Shown in pieces: positions 13,089 through 23,583 of a DNA stretch of 64,000 nucleotides. How positions within the stretch are numbered: the first letter of the stretch is position 1; every line of letters starts with the position of its first letter. Origin of the DNA: Adiantum capillus-veneris (Eukaryota > Streptophyta > Polypodiopsida > Polypodiales > Pteridaceae); the NCBI GenBank assembly GCA_014529385.2, contig CM043945.1, positions 153,885,741 to 153,949,740 on the forward strand. Reading direction: 5' to 3'. The position numbers were made by a program, and so were the translations under genes. The notes under the pieces are model-generated. The model did no database searches, was not told where the DNA came from, and saw only the letters and a list, made by a program, of their open reading frames with translations.

Positions 13089-13455
13089 TAGAGTCCAAAG
13101 ATTGGCTACATTTGCACCCTTAACTTTGCAAAACACCGCAAAAGGGTGTTAGAAAATCAAGATAAACAGAAACAACTCTAAAATTCATGACTTGTTCCTC
13201 TGAGTCGAAGAGGAAAGCATCTTGGCTCGCCTTCTTGCACTCAAGAGATATCTATCATCTCAGTTCTTGCACTGCAATTTCTAGATAGCAGGGTATTAGT
13301 TCACTTCGAGGCTCGGGAGGAAGATTTTCCATAACAAAACAAAAGAGCAGCTAGTCTACTTGTTTTCTTTCGTCTATGGCCTTCAAGTGTAATCCTTGCA
13401 AAATTCTTTGAAACCGATAGTCGGTTGGGTCTAAATAATGGACTTTATGCACATG

Positions 13456-13665
13456 TGGCACAACCGGTAACCGGAGGTGCACGTCCGTACACATAAAGAA
13501 TTCCCGTCTGTTTAAACCCCCCTCGGGGGGGTGCAGCCAAAAAAATGAGTTTGAAATATAGTCGTTGGTAGGAAGCGTTTTATCGTCGGCACACATTGGC
13601 TTAGTGAGCTTTCGTCTTTGATCGTGCTCGCCTGGGTTCAAACCCCCGCCTGTTTAAACACCTTT
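13456..13665 (+). repeat. tRNA-like (SINE-type) sequence, possibly dimeric
   Basis: An A-box-like TGGCTTAGTGA (13,597-13,607) is followed 38 bp later by a near-consensus B box, GGTTCAAACCC (13,635-13,645). Upstream a second A-box-like TGGCACAACCGG (13,456-13,467) has a damaged B-box region. Both halves end in CCCG(T/C)CTGTTTAAAC. This is the arrangement of a tRNA-derived SINE head in two copies. I could not see a 3' tail or a target duplication. A chance match remains possible. Confidence 0.45.
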
Positions 13666-13734
13666 TTGGTTTAAGCATGGGCTCCTACTTGTTGCTTTTT
13701 AATAATGCAAGAATAAAAAGTGAACTTTTTTTTT

Positions 13735-14896
13735 TATATATAGGCAACTTGAGAATGCAACACCAAAAGTTTTTGGTGAGTTTGCAAATTCACAAACTCA
13801 CCTTGTGGAAGCTCTCCAACTAGTTCTGCGCTGTTGGAGAAATGTATCATGCTTGCCAGTGCTTTGGTCAATATGTATGCCGAATCTGGCGTGCATCTCT
13901 CAGGCACCCAGCAAACCATGATGTGGGAAAACAGTCTTAAGAAACAAAAGTGCAGCTTGATGTGTTGTGAGTGTTTTCTTACACGGAACAAAGTACGCTT
14001 GTTTAGAGAAACGATCAATAATAGTCCATATCATGTCATGTTTGTGCGTTGTGAGTGGGAAACCAGCAACAAAATCCATTGAAATATGTTCCCAAGGTCT
14101 TTTAGGAATGGGGAGAGGGTGTAAAAGTCCCAGTTCCTTACATGTAGCTACTTTGATTTTTTGACAAATCAAACAAGTGGACACATACTGTTTAACATCC
14201 ATTCTCATAGTAGGCCAATAGAAATCACGACACAAATTTTGAAAAGTTGCAGCAAATCCTCCATGTCCAGCGTAAGGAGGTTTGTGCAATTCTTCAATAA
14301 TTAATGTACGGAAAGGTTTAGTCACACACAATTGTTTGAAATAAAGGAAGTTTTCTTGAATAGTGTATTCGAGAAATGTGTGTACAGAATTATTAAGCAT
14401 GTGCAACCATGTCGTTTTGAAGTCATCATCATGTGCATAAGTGTCAGGCATAGTGTCAAATGAAGTTCCCGTAATGGTTGATAGATGATTAAGTGAGGGT
14501 CTTCGACTCAAAGCATCAGCTACAACGTTTTCTTTAACAGGTTGGTATTGAATGTTGGGCTGAAAACTTTGAATAAAAGCGGCCCGCTTAATATTTCTAT
14601 CATCTATTAAGGGCTGAGAGAGTAAATATTTGATACTTTGTTGATCAGTTTTAATGATCAAGTCAGTACCCATTACATAGTGTTTTCAAATTTTCAATGC
14701 ATGTCCCCACAGCAGTCAACTCTTTATCATAAGTACTGAACTTTGTTTCAGACGGTTTGAATTTACAACTTTCGGAAGCAATTGGATGGTTATCTTGCAT
14801 GAGGACTGCACCGATACCTTTTCCACTAGCATCAGTGACTACCACAAAGAATGGTCTTTCAAAATCAGGTAATTGCAGTACAAGTGCATTAGTCAA
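13735..14896 (-). pseudogene. RNase H and N-terminal integrase of the decayed gypsy element, truncated
   Basis: RNase H: RPFFVVVTDASGKGIGAVL, then KFSTYDKELTAV; a break occurs near 14,670, and the frame resumes with IIKTDQQSIKYLL and ENVVADALSRR. Integrase: the HHCC zinc domain is HKPPYAGHGGF...CLICQKIK. The catalytic core starts WEHISMDFVAGFP (first Asp) and RFSKQAYFVPC. It is lost just after FPHHGLLGA, before the second Asp (SDRD) and the Glu. Truncation at about 13,735 therefore removes two of three catalytic residues. Confidence 0.88.
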
Positions 14897-14926
14897 AGCA
14901 TGTTTAAGTGCATTAAATGAGCTTTC

Positions 14927-15894
14927 TTACAAATCAGTCCATTCATAAGGCGTGTTTTTCTTCAACAAGAGAGTCAAATAATGTGCTTTGTAAGCAAAAT
15001 TACGAACAAATTTCATGTAATAGCTACAAAGACCAATAAAAGATCGTAGCTCATGCAAGTTTTTGAGTCTAGGCCAGGATTGAATGGCTTCCATTTTCTT
15101 TGGATCCACATGTATTCCCTTACCCGATACAATGTGTCCCAAATATTCAATTTCAGATTGGAAAAATGAACTCTTTTCAGGATTCAAATACAAGTGATTT
15201 TGTGCAAGCAGATCAAATACACGTGTTAAATGTTGCTTATGCTCTTCTTCAAATTTACTGAATACCAAAATGTCATCAAGAAATACAATCACAAAATCTT
15301 GATGGTCAATGAAAATTCGATTCATCATGCGTGTGAATGTAGCTGGTGCATTTGTCAAACCAAATGGCATGACAAGAAATTCATAGTGTCCAGTTTGTGT
15401 TCTGAAAGAAGTTTTGTAGACATCATGTTCAAACATTTTGACTTGGTGATTCCTGATTTAAGGTCAATTTTGCTAAAGATGTGTGCCCCTTTTAGTTTGT
15501 CTAGTAGATCATCCACTCTAGGAATAGGAAACCTATTCTTAATGGTGATCTTGTTTAAAGCCCTGTAGTCGATACACATACGAAAGGTTCCATTTTTCTT
15601 CCTGACAAGAAGTACTGGAGCTCCGTATGGTGAACTACTAGATCGGATTAGGCCTCGGTCAAGTAAATCAGTGATTTGAGTTTGTATTTCCCTGTGTGCG
15701 GTAGGATTTACACGATAAGGTGCTCTACAAGGAGGTTCACTACCCGGTATGATGTCAATTTTGTGGTCTTCTGGGCGTGATGGTGGAATTCCAGGTGGCA
15801 GATCATGCATGATGCAATCTTTAAATTGTGAGAGAAATTCATCGTGGGTGGAGTTATGTGAAGTTTTCGTTTCAGCAAAAATTTGGTTTACCAA
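14927..15894 (-). pseudogene. Reverse transcriptase of the decayed gypsy element (one frameshift)
   Basis: The first ORF (15,355-15,894) has [33 protein letters not shown] and [20 protein letters not shown]. After LKSG, at about 15,445, the frame is lost. In the overlapping ORF (14,927-15,436) it continues [34 protein letters not shown], then the catalytic FLDDILVFSK and SEIEYLGHIVSGKGI. All RT blocks are present, so one small deletion after SG (the YHQ block) explains the break. An RNA-templated polymerase in life, inactive here. Confidence 0.9.
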
Positions 15895-15936
15895 GACTAG
15901 GTATGTTTTCCCCAGTTTTTAAATTGCTCGTTTGGC

Positions 15937-16440
15937 TTAAGTGTGAGAGAGGAGTGGAAATGTTTGATGTGCCAATGTTGTTTGGATGGAGAAATTTTTA
16001 TTATTATGAGTGAGAGACATTGTACGTGTTTTATAATTAATCAACAGGTCAAATTCATGACGAAATGGCATTCCCAAAATCATATCGAGACCATGCAATG
16101 GTGCTACCAAAAATGTACATGCTTGTGTGAATTCACCAATGCAAACTTCAACAGTGACTTGAGTTTTACAATTAAAACGTTGATTATTAAAAACAGTTTT
16201 GACCTTGTGAGGTGATGAAATTTCAGAGAGTGATAGTTGTTGTGCCAATCGTATGGAAATGAAATCATGGCTACTACCATCATCTAGCAGAATGGTGACA
16301 TTTTCACCCTTAACAGTGCCTTGCACTTTAAACAAAGTGTGAGGAGATATAGGAGTACCTGAGGATGGGTTGTCATCGTAATCATAATCACGATCATATC
16401 CCTCACCGTAGTTAACTTCCACTTCGTTGTCGTCAGGTAT
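15937..16440 (-). pseudogene. Retropepsin-like protease of the decayed gypsy element
   Basis: The domain would cleave the Gag-Pol polyprotein. The active-site strand reads TILLDDGSSHDFISIRLA, where gypsy elements of this type normally have (V)DSGS(S/T)HNFI. The catalytic Asp-x-Gly is kept as D-D-G. The rest of the fold follows: FNCKTQVTVEVCIGEFT, then FLVAPLHGLDMILGMPF with the MILGMPF motif. An acidic linker precedes it. The ORF runs into a stop before RT. Confidence 0.82.
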
Positions 16441-16560
16441 AGCATCTTCGATGAGGTTAAGAGTAGCTCCGTTGGGACGGTTGTTGTTGAAGGGTTTCTG
16501 ATTTGAATTCCTGTTGACTCCATTTGAATGGCCATTGGATTGACCATTGCCCTTAGCATG

Positions 16561-17445
16561 ACCATTTGGGCACTTATCTCAATAGTGACCATACTGAAAG
16601 CATTTAAATTGCTGAGTGTTGTTGTTGTTGTTGCTCGTATGAGGTTGAGCAGTGGTAGGAGGATTGTCAAATCTTCGTCTTTTGAAAAAGGTACGGATTT
16701 GGTGTTTGCTTCTATCAAAGTTAGGAGAGAAAGGAGGTCTCTTGTTGTGGTTAGTGTTAGCAGGTTGATCAGTGTGAGAGGAATGTCCACCTTTCTTCTT
16801 TTCTGTGTTGAGAGCCAAATTAGTGGCCTTTGACAGAGAATCTGGTTCGAACATATCTACCTCAACACTAATTTGTAATGGTAAGCTTGATATGTACTTT
16901 CGCTTCAATTTCCTGCGACTAACATGTTCAATAGCTTGCAATTGAATTAGACAATTCCAAAAACGGTCAGTGTAACCCTGTACATCTTCATTTCTACCCT
17001 GTCGAATTAAATCCCATTGACGTCGTGCTTTAGCTTTGTACTGTGTGGGCAAAAATTGGGGTAAAAGCACCTTTTTAAATGCATCCCAGGTGCGTGGTCT
17101 TATTCCATGTTTTTTGGTGGCGTTCCACCACAATGCAGCGCTGCTAGTGAGATGATTGGATGCACACTTTACCATTTCACGCTCGGGAAAGTCTTCATCG
17201 TGAAAATAGTCATATAACTGACTAACCCATGCTAGAACCGTGCAGCATCTTTAGTGCCATCAAAATCTTTGAAAGTGAAGGCTTTTCTGCTAATTTTGTT
17301 TTTCTTGGGTGCCGGTGCAGATTCAGTGCGTGCAGAATGCAATAATTTATCTTCAAGTTCTTGCCTTTGCATGCGTTCATATGTGAGTGACTGCTGCAAA
17401 TTTTGAAGCTGCACTGCAATCGTGGGTGCCTAAGGAAGGTGTGCC
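16561..17445 (-). pseudogene. gag (capsid/nucleocapsid) of the decayed gypsy element
   Basis: The start codon is probably the ATG at about 17,443, followed after four codons by an in-frame TAG. The capsid domain (retrotrans_gag) is clear: KAFTFKDFDGTKDAARF, then SSAALWWNATKKHG, WDAFKKVLLPQF, QYKAKARRQWDLIRQGR and VQGYTDRFWNCLIQLQ. The family pattern is A..WW......W..F...l...F.p. The zinc knuckle is damaged: CFQYGHY, a stop, then DKCP, so the usual CX2C is lost. The 5' end shows a basic, Gln-rich coiled segment. It would bind the element RNA and form the particle, but is not functional. Confidence 0.85.
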
Positions 17446-17686
17446 ATGATTGCGTGCTTTTTTTTTCTTTTTTTAATATTTTAAATAAATACTTAAATGG
17501 TAATGCTGAAATAGGCTATTTGGTAATATTCACAGATGCAATATGCGGAATAAAATAAAATAAATAACAGAAATGTAATGTACTTAGCTGAGAAATAGCG
17601 GTGGCGTCTAGTCCGGAATGGCGATGTGCTAGGAAATTGCCAGAGAGTAGACGGTCCGACGGTGCGTCAGCTAGCCGGTCGAATTT

Positions 17687-18339
17687 TGTAACGCCCGACC
17701 TCCCGTATCCCCAAAAGGGTAATGGTAATTTTAGCTAGCTTTCACTGTAAACTTTGGTTCATAAAATCGGCTATCTTTGATGAGATCATGATTCTGGAAA
17801 TTATCGTAACAAAAATTGAACCACAAATGTAGTCCGATATGGTTGACGAGGAATGGATAGCCCATATTTTTCCTTTGAACAGTAAGAGAGAGTGCTTGTG
17901 TGGCCGAAGGAGTCGGTGGCTTGAGGTCTTTTAATAATTGGGTTGGCGGAAATCGACCAAGAAAATTGGAGTTGGGTGTGTATTGGTCCTTATTATTAAA
18001 GGGGGCAAAAGGGTTTCTTAATTTGAATGGCCGGCCAAGCTTTTAAGGAAGGCCACACTTTTTAATAAAGTGTGAAGCCTACAGGGCATGGCGTGCAGTA
18101 AACCGCCGACATGGCAAGCAGAGAGGAGAGATCGATGGAGACTTGCAGAGGGCATTTCGGCCAGCGTGCATGCCCAGTAAAACACCGCCCATGCCAGGGC
18201 GATTCCTTCAATGTAGTCCGTGCTCGCTTCTGTAGAGGTCGACAGGGTTGCTTTTTGCCAAGCAAGGGGGAATTCCCACAGCCTTGCGACTCTTGTTTTA
18301 TGTCGAACCTCGTGTTGGCTACAAGATGCGGTAGTTACA
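17687..18339 (-). repeat. Candidate LTR (TGTAAC...GTTACA), uncertain
   Basis: The segment is bounded by the inverted hexamers TGTAAC (17,687-17,692) and GTTACA (18,334-18,339) and starts TGTAACGCCCGACC, a beginning typical of some gypsy LTRs. It lies directly upstream of the gag of the - strand gypsy element. No second copy exists in the window and no primer-binding site is evident at its inner edge. The alternative LTR at 18,834-19,364 is better supported. Confidence 0.3.
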
Positions 18340-18816
18340 CATCTATAAACTCTGGTGTGACAAAAGGCCATCAGGTGTTGCAATCTATCCCTTCTTTCTT
18401 TCCTGCAATCTTCCTCTCTACTTAAACTTTCCGATGTCGTTCTTCATGACAAGGCAATTTCTCGCTTGCAAAAAAAACCTTCTGACTCTTTCGAAGTCAA
18501 AAATATTCCGATTCTCCAATCTTTGTTGCTTTCTTCTTGCCTTCACAATCCGCAATGATTATGCATTAGAATTGAAAGTGGACGCTCGACATACCATATT
18601 TTGGGTCGTTATGAAGCCGAATTGGAAATCAGTTGCCGATTAGCCACCAATTAACAATCGAGTTTTCTTCTGCAAATTTAATCAATTATACTTCGAATTT
18701 CCACGAGTCCTTGAATCCTTGAATTGCAAAGTCGATGAATTGCAATTGGGATTTTGTCGATTAGAGGAACTCCTTCTTAAAATTGAAATCTGGTGCCGAT
18801 TTATCCTCGAACCTGA

Positions 18817-19364
18817 GGCTCTGACACCACTATTGGATGAAGAGGGGGAGATCAACCGCTTAAAATATTCAACACAAGCTTCCAAGCAATCACCATCAAC
18901 CTATGCACCTCTTCTTCGAATTTCCAAGCACACACACTCACCTAGACTATGACACACACAGTAAACATGGAATTGACATAGACATGCTTGCAAGAGAGTG
19001 TAAGAGATGTGTAAGAGATGGAGACTAGATTAGAGAGTACACAACAAATAACCATAGCATAAGAGAGTAGAGAAGAGAATCTGCAAGAGAAAGGCCTAAA
19101 TCTAGCCCCAAACTCCACGGAACCTCTCTTGTGGAGTTGGTATTTAATATATTATTTTGAGTTTAAGGTGCCAAAAATTGAGACCCCTCTTTTACAACCA
19201 CTTCACTTTTGTAAATGAGTGAAGCTCATTAGTTCTTGCATGACCCATAAGGGGAGTTCCCACTACAACTATTTACAGAAGCCATAGTGGCTTATTGAAA
19301 TGATGTTCTAAGATACTGTGCAAATATAAAATGGCCAAGAGTAATTTTCGTCGCCTCTTCATCA
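18817..19364 (-). repeat. Candidate 5' LTR with primer-binding site
   Basis: On the - strand the LTR would run from 19,364 (TGATGAAGAGG) to 18,834 (CCTCTTCATCCA), so it has an 11-bp imperfect terminal inverted repeat and TG...CA ends. Four bases later comes TGGTGTCAGAGCC (18,817-18,829), one mismatch from the initiator-Met tRNA primer-binding site TGGTATCAGAGC. It points toward the gypsy gag at 17.4 kb, leaving a leader of about 1.4 kb. No partner LTR is in the window. Confidence 0.5.
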
Positions 19365-19439
19365 ACTCCCCGCATTCCACTCTACAAAATCATCATCAAC
19401 TCAATTAGTAAAATAAATAGACAGCACATAATTAACCAT

Positions 19440-19870
19440 TACGCCCAGCTATCCCAATTGCAGCTAACCACTACAACAGGAGGGTGCCCAGTCTCGTAAC
19501 ATCTATCCTTTGCGTTGCAAGGGCCGTAAACATTTACTATGGTGATAGGTCGATCGCCCCATCTGATTCTAACACCAAGGACTCTTCCAGAGGGGTGGTT
19601 TATAACCATCTTTGGCTCCAAATATCCATCAGAAATGAGCAAGACACCACTGAAATCGTCACTTCCTTCCCAATAAAGATAAGTTTGGTTCCTACAGCCC
19701 GTTTTCTCTTGCTACGAGCATCCAAATGGTGCTCTTGGATGGCCAAGAAATTGACTGCCTTCTCTTTCTTTACTTCTTCCCAGAAGAGAGTGCCCTTCTT
19801 CCGGGTTTTTAATCCCTTCACGTTCCAAGATTGAATAGATAGAGTATCCATCATTGGGAAAGGGGAACAA
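19440..19870 (-). pseudogene. LINE ORF2 start: apurinic-type endonuclease (partial)
   Basis: This is the N-terminal endonuclease that nicks target DNA for LINE insertion. It starts MDTLSIQSWNVKGLKTRKK (WNV.GL motif), then VNFLAIQEHHLDARSKRK (metal-binding Glu). After a frameshift near 19,640 it continues ISDGYLEPKMVINHPSG and TIVNVYGPCNA (the VYGP motif). It ends at about 19,440, before the catalytic Asp/His motifs. The neighbour upstream on the same strand is ORF1 of the same LINE. Confidence 0.82.
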
Positions 19871-20198
19871 TATCTTCTGCCTCCAAGAACTCTTCAATAG
19901 AGTTCCCATTCAGGTTTTCCTCTTCCATTGACTCCTTTTCTGCTGGAACCTATATGGTATCCAGCTTGGAAGTAAAAAGGTCCTCTTGATTCGTCTTCCC
20001 CAAAACTTCGAATACGTTGTCATATAGGAAAGGAGGCTTTGGAAAATCCGGCGGGAGACCTTTGATTTCTCCCAAGGCCCTAGCCTATGCTTTGAACCGT
20101 TTACATGAAATATGAGACACTTGTTGCCAGCCCTCATCTTTTGGCCTAAGAGTTGGAGACATCACGATCTTCTGCATTACTGGGGTGGCTGTTCTTTG

Positions 20199-20910
20199 CT
20201 AAGCGGTGGATGAAAAGCGGTAGCTTTGGGTGGTCTTGCCCTTACCCCGGTTGCCATGCTCTTGTTTCTCCACATCCTTATCCGAATTGACTTTTCTTTT
20301 ACCACCCTCTCCCTTGCCAAGATTTTCAGTAGGCTTCTTTGTTGGATCTATTGCATTCGTGCCACCCTGTGGGGATGCGTGTAATTCACTTCTCTCCATC
20401 ATTTGGTATGTAGGCTTTAGCACCTCAGCGGGATACGCCCTCGCATAATGCCCGAATTTGTTGCATTTGAAGGAGGCCCCGAAGAAGGTGTTAAAGTTCA
20501 AAGGAATGATCTTTAGTCCTGCCCCAACATTCACTACCAAGTTCTTTGGCTGTGGCTTCCGCAGATCCCACCAGATACAGACCTTGTTTGCTGCTACACC
20601 CGAGGCTCTGGCAGATGGGACAAAAAGTGGATCACCAAGCGAAGCTGCGAGGTCCTTCAAGTTCTTCCTAAGACATACGGGGAGGTTGACAAACTCCACC
20701 CATACTGGACAAAGATCCTTGAATGCCTTGTTAGATTCAAATAGAGGGTCCCAAGGGAGCACGCCCACCGGCACACGATTGAAGGACAGTGGGCTTTTCG
20801 CCAAAACCCTCTCAACCATTGCATTGTCGTTGAACTGAACTGACACAAATCCTTTTGCTATATATTGGGTGAACATTATCGAGCCGTGCTGATTCAGAAC
20901 GATGGAGTGC
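20199..20910 (-). pseudogene. LINE ORF1: DUF4283 domain plus degenerate zinc knuckle
   Basis: ORF1 proteins bind LINE RNA. The product shows KGFVSVQFNDNAMVERVL, WDPLFESNKAF, CPVWVEFVNLPVCLRKNL and LAASLGDPLFVPSA, the DUF4283 pattern (pVWv.lp.LP). It then has SFKCNKFGHYARAYP, a zf-CCHC_4 knuckle in which the first and last Cys are lost. A basic Lys/Gly-rich tail follows. The frame is open to 20,876 and readable to the LTR edge at 20,910, where the gypsy element interrupts it. The missing N-terminus probably lies at 33,892-34,320. Confidence 0.8.
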
Positions 20911-21275
20911 TGCAGACCCAGTTACTGAGCTCAATTCTATTGGGAACTCTCCCCATAAACCCGAAGACCAGAGTGGAGTTTGCAACCTCCGCAAGTTGTC
21001 TTTTCACAATGGCAGGGAGAACAACCTGTGCGCTCCTTGCCGCACTGTCGAAGCAAGGGACTTGCCGATACACCGTGTACGAGCCGCAGACGGCTCCAAG
21101 CACACAACTAGTTTAACTAGTAAGCTCAAAGAGGGCAATGGTGTGTCACTCACCGCCTTATGCTCCTGCCGTAGAGGATTCCTCGCCGCGAAGAAGAGGG
21201 AGACGCCGCTACGCCGCGCTCAACCGCCTCGCCGCCGTCGTGCCGCCGCAACGCTCGATCGCACACACACTCTCA

Positions 21276-21340
<65 letters not shown>

Positions 21341-21652
21341 GCGCACACACACAAGGAGATGGTGAAGGAGAAGGTGGAGATGGAGCAAGAGCAGCTTCTA
21401 TTGCACAATGAGAGAATGAGTAAAAATTAGGTTTAGTTGGCTTTTATGTGAGCTCACCCCATTCACACTTGGGCGCCCATGCTTAGCCAACTAACCCTAG
21501 CATGTTCGTGTTAGAGTGCGCCTCTCATCGGCGATCACTCTACCTTTCCCTATTGGACCGACAAGCCTGGTGCCTGACTCTACTTAAATAAATAATACGG
21601 TTACAGTGTCCGTCGTAGGCGATAGGGTGTCCGTGAGCCACGAGGGCTAACA
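20911..21652 (-). repeat. 3' LTR of the 13-kb gypsy element (742 bp)
   Basis: It is nearly identical to 33,192-33,891. It contains a 61-bp (CT)n tract at 21,278-21,338 and an AT-rich TTAAATAAATAATA segment near 21,584 that could be the TATA region on the - strand. Edges are set by where the two copies diverge and by the TG...CA ends. Confidence 0.93.
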
Positions 21653-21667
21653 TTGCCCCCCTTCCTG
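21653..21667 (-). promoter_or_regulatory. Polypurine tract
   Basis: Directly inside the 3' LTR, the - strand reads AGGAAGGGGGGCAA up to the LTR start. This purine run is where plus-strand DNA synthesis would be primed, and it fixes the element's orientation. Confidence 0.8.
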
Positions 21668-22880
21668 ATGTAGATTCCGTCCTCGGAAGCTATTGAGTTG
21701 AAGCTTGGTATGTCCATGTTGTAGAGCATCTAGATTTGAATCTGCAAGGCAAAGTCACTGTTTTAGCAAGCCGAATTATATTGCCATAAATCATGAGGGG
21801 AATGTAAAGTACATGTGGAAATGAGTAAATGCAAGATTTATGAAATGTTAGACTGCCATTAAGGACAAATAAATTGCACTTTGAGTAAATTAATTAATCA
21901 AGAGTTTTGAGCTTATGGGTGAGTCTATCAATTAGTTAGCTATGACTAAGGTTAAAACAACTACTCTAGTACTAGCTAAGCTAAGAAGATTATCTAAATG
22001 CAAGATTCCCTAATTATGCTATTCAGCTTTGATTAGCCAACTTGCTCTCACAACTGCCAACAAAAGCTTGAAATGTTAATTGTAAGCTCAATGGAAGTCT
22101 TTTAATTTCTTTTTCTTTTTTTTTAATACTTTTTTACTTTGGGTCACAATCATGTGACGTGTGTGCTTATTTTGTATGTCCGGGGTTTTTTGCTTCTCAA
22201 GGGAAAGCGCCCACACTGGGAACCTCTAGGGCTCTAGTACCATAGACAATACATGTGAGTGAAGTACCAATTCAAGCCAGGATTTCTCTTCCAGCGTAAG
22301 ATTTTTCATTTGTGGCACTTATGTTTTTTTTTTTTTTTTTTTTGCTTCCATTTCCTTGGTATTCGCACTAGTGTTTTTTGTTGTTTGAGTGAGCAAGCCT
22401 TTCTCTGCCTAAAACATTCCTAAGGTCTCAAATACTCGGATAATTTTATTAGCTAGGCCTAGTGGTCAAGTAAATGAGTTAACCTAAAGTCACGGTCTCC
22501 TAATCTCCAGGCTCATCTATAAGACTAAACTGGAGTTCAATCAACTTAAGCAAAGACAAATTTATACATCTATAATGGCAGATAACAATCATAACTATTG
22601 CACTCAAACAAAGAATGAAAAATCATTATTAGCAATTACACATATCCACCAACATGAATCATGGAAAGTAGTACACCTGGAGGTATGGAGTGGCTCATTT
22701 CGTTGAAGCAGATGTCCTCAGCCATGTGGATGGAGATCCATATAAGTCCTACCTAACACGTCCAAAAACAGGCACTATACCTCTAGGAGGCATGTCAGTG
22801 TGAAAAATTAAAACTCCTAAAAAAAAAACTCAAAACACAATCTAGACCCCTAACCTACCTATCTGTCACCCCTTTTAGAA
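21668..22880. other. 3' non-coding region of the gypsy element
   Basis: 1.2 kb lies between the last ORF and the polypurine tract, with no ORF over 60 codons that I would support. It includes a 20-bp T run near 22,326-22,343. Such a long spacer occurs in some large non-chromovirus gypsy elements. Confidence 0.6.
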
Positions 22881-23303
22881 TCAAGGAAAGAGGATATTAT
22901 ATAAACCGGGTGGCCACCCTAAGGCTAGGCCTCTATCCTCATCATCTAGATAAATAAAATCGTTGTCTGTGAGGCCATAGTCTTCCTCGGTCTCTATTAG
23001 TTCCTCTTCATCATCCTCTTGTGCAAGCATGCTAATCAAGAACCTCGCGATGCGTGGATACTCATCTTGTGCAAAAGAATAAGCATGTGCCATTGGAGAC
23101 ACATTCGCTACTGGGTAGGGATCACTAGTTAGCCATAGACGTATCAGCCATTCTAACTCCTCAAAATTTCTCTCACATGCAAGGCTCTCTATCAAATCCC
23201 ATTCGCAAGAAAGTATAGGGTAGCATACGTAGAACACTTGAGGAAAAGACAAAGGGTACCTTTCATCAAAAATAGAAGTGCATGCCTCTGGTGAAGTAGC
23301 CAT
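22881..23303 (-). CDS. Accessory ORF of the gypsy element, 140 aa, unknown function
   Basis: The best start is the ATG at 23,303; an upstream TTG would add three residues. The product has a mixed N-terminal half rich in aromatic residues and Cys (PQVFYVCYPILSCEWDL, ERNFEELEWLIRLWL), then a strongly acidic stretch (AQEDDEEELIETEEDYG) and an aromatic C-terminus (WPPGLYNILFP). I see no transmembrane span, signal peptide or known domain. It lies after the pol tail and before the polypurine tract, where some gypsy elements carry env-like or other extra ORFs. It is intact, though pol has stops. It does not look like an envelope protein. I do not recognise it. Confidence 0.6.
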   Translation of the reverse strand: MATSPEACTSIFDERYPLSFPQVFYVCYPILSCEWDLIESLACERNFEELEWLIRLWLTSDPYPVANVSPMAHAYSFAQDEYPRIARFLISMLAQEDDEEELIETEEDYGLTDNDFIYLDDEDRGLALGWPPGLYNILFP

Positions 23304-23583
23304 TTCTGACAAGACAGATAGATTTGGTTAGGCCTTTAAAACATAAGAGTTGTTTTTGTGTGTTGCTTGAATTGACACGGTGAATTTGGACTTATATGTA
23401 AGATCTAATAGGGTGCTCTCTCGTTGATAGTCGCTCTTGCTCTTTACTATTTTTGTTTTTTGTGAGTATAAGGCTATATATATACATTCCCTAAGATTGG
23501 AATTGAGAGGTCAGGGAGGAAGGTTGAGAGGGGAGCGAGTGAATGATTGATGTTAGCAAACACTCCCCCCTTCCTTGGGTAGA

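Larger units (their letters stand above)
13735..17445 (-). mobile_element. Decayed Ty3/gypsy retrotransposon, coding region
   Basis: Gag, protease, RT, RNase H and the N-terminal half of integrase occur in the Ty3/gypsy order on the - strand, separated by frameshifts and stops. The element is cut off inside the integrase catalytic domain at about 13,735, so its 3' end, any chromodomain and its 3' LTR are missing. Two LTR candidates lie upstream of gag (17,687-18,339 and 18,834-19,364). RT and integrase look like the common gypsy type, but without the integrase C-terminus I cannot assign a clade. Confidence 0.88.

Noticed and set aside
12852-13136. Possible host gene (94-codon ORF in the second copy of the 325-bp duplication)
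   Set aside because: The first copy is frameshifted in this frame, no motif is recognisable, and no promoter or exon structure supports it.
13735-14018. Integrase C-terminal domain or chromodomain of the decayed gypsy element
   Set aside because: The frame is lost just after FPHHGLLGA; only weak scraps follow and no GPY/F or chromodomain residues can be read.
18434-18952. Small + strand ORFs in the LTR/leader region
   Set aside because: They lie across the primer-binding site and LTR edge of a - strand element and have no motifs.
20996-21430. 144-codon ORF, repeated at 33,034-33,669 (211 codons) with near-identical product
   Set aside because: It lies on the antisense strand of the LTRs and ends in a (CT)n-encoded poly-LS run. 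Similarity between the copies is explained by the two LTRs.
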